Position numbers and translations under genes: made by a program. The notes beneath the pieces were generated by a model that was not told where the DNA came from, ran no database searches, and saw only the letters and a list, made by a program, of their open reading frames with translations. From Oscillospiraceae bacterium (GTDB lineage Bacteria > Bacillota > Clostridia > Oscillospirales > Oscillospiraceae), in the NCBI GenBank assembly GCA_020025615.1, contig JAHHRT010000003.1, positions 1 to 38,889 on the forward strand: a DNA stretch of 38,889 nucleotides, read 5' to 3'. Of the stretch, positions 38,842 through 38,889 are shown in pieces; position 1 is the first letter of the stretch; every line of letters begins with the position of its first letter.

Positions 38842-38889
38842 TGGGGTGGATAATGGGACTCGAACCCACGATCTTCAGAGCCACAATCT
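38842..38889 (-). tRNA. tRNA-His(GTG), 3' part, cut by the window edge
   Basis: The minus strand reads ...AGATTGTGGCTCTGA, a variable loop AGATC, a T-arm GTGGG-TTCGAGT-CCCAT, an acceptor strand TATCCAC, discriminator C73 and an encoded CCA ending at 38842. The anticodon loop TTGTGGC gives GTG (His). C73 is the tRNA-His identity base and confirms the call. The 5' half lies beyond 38889. Confidence 0.88.

Overview
The window looks like the replication-origin region of a gut-type Firmicute of class Clostridia, most likely Oscillospiraceae or a close relative. The basis is the order dnaA-dnaN-yaaA-recF-gyrB-gyrA, the AAGGAGG ribosome binding sites, frequent TTG starts, an oleate hydratase, a PdaA-type cortex enzyme (suggesting a spore former), an [FeFe] hydrogenase-like protein, and mosaic palindromic repeats of a kind I associate with that family. 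The family call is inference; no rRNA is present to test it.

Layout. 1-686: mosaic of short palindromic repeats without genes. 687-3166: guaB and a YitT-family membrane protein, transcribed leftward away from the origin. 3167-5580: dnaA flanked by two DnaA-box clusters (bipartite oriC), with a DnaA-trio-like track just before dnaN. 5581-13238: dnaN, yaaA, recF, gyrB, gyrA and rnhA, tightly packed. 13239-14120: a second repeat mosaic with a 66-bp tandem repeat that runs to the ribosome binding site of remB, a gene normally found between recF and gyrB. 14604-19276: pnp, rpsO, rsmG and a DUF3810 gene, all leftward and so head-on to the fork. 19571-25545: DUF2207 membrane protein, thiamine pyrophosphokinase, a MocR regulator, a degenerate ADP-ribosylglycohydrolase and PdaA. 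25606-28666: hemW and lepA, leftward. 28957-30075: rpoD.

30126-35322 is a lipid-oriented neighbourhood: a patatin-like hydrolase divergent from oleate hydratase, then a TetR regulator, then a 15-codon leader ORF coupled to a DUF308 membrane protein and an S33-type alpha/beta hydrolase. A plausible reading is release of fatty acids by the hydrolases and detoxification of unsaturated ones by hydration. 35487-37001 is a divergent (group B-like) [FeFe] hydrogenase. 37078-38363 is a pair of coupled DUF4230 genes. The right edge holds the 3' half of a leftward tRNA-His(GTG). Its 3' end and terminator belong to a long palindrome, with a decayed copy exactly 160 bp away.

Most of the window is ordinary core genome. 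The least explained parts are the two repeat mosaics, the palindromic tRNA-His 3' end, the two competing hairpins in front of pdaA, the metal-site-less ADP-ribosylglycohydrolase, and the leader-peptide/DUF308/hydrolase unit next to oleate hydratase. All calls come from reading the sequence and from memory of protein families; no database search was run.
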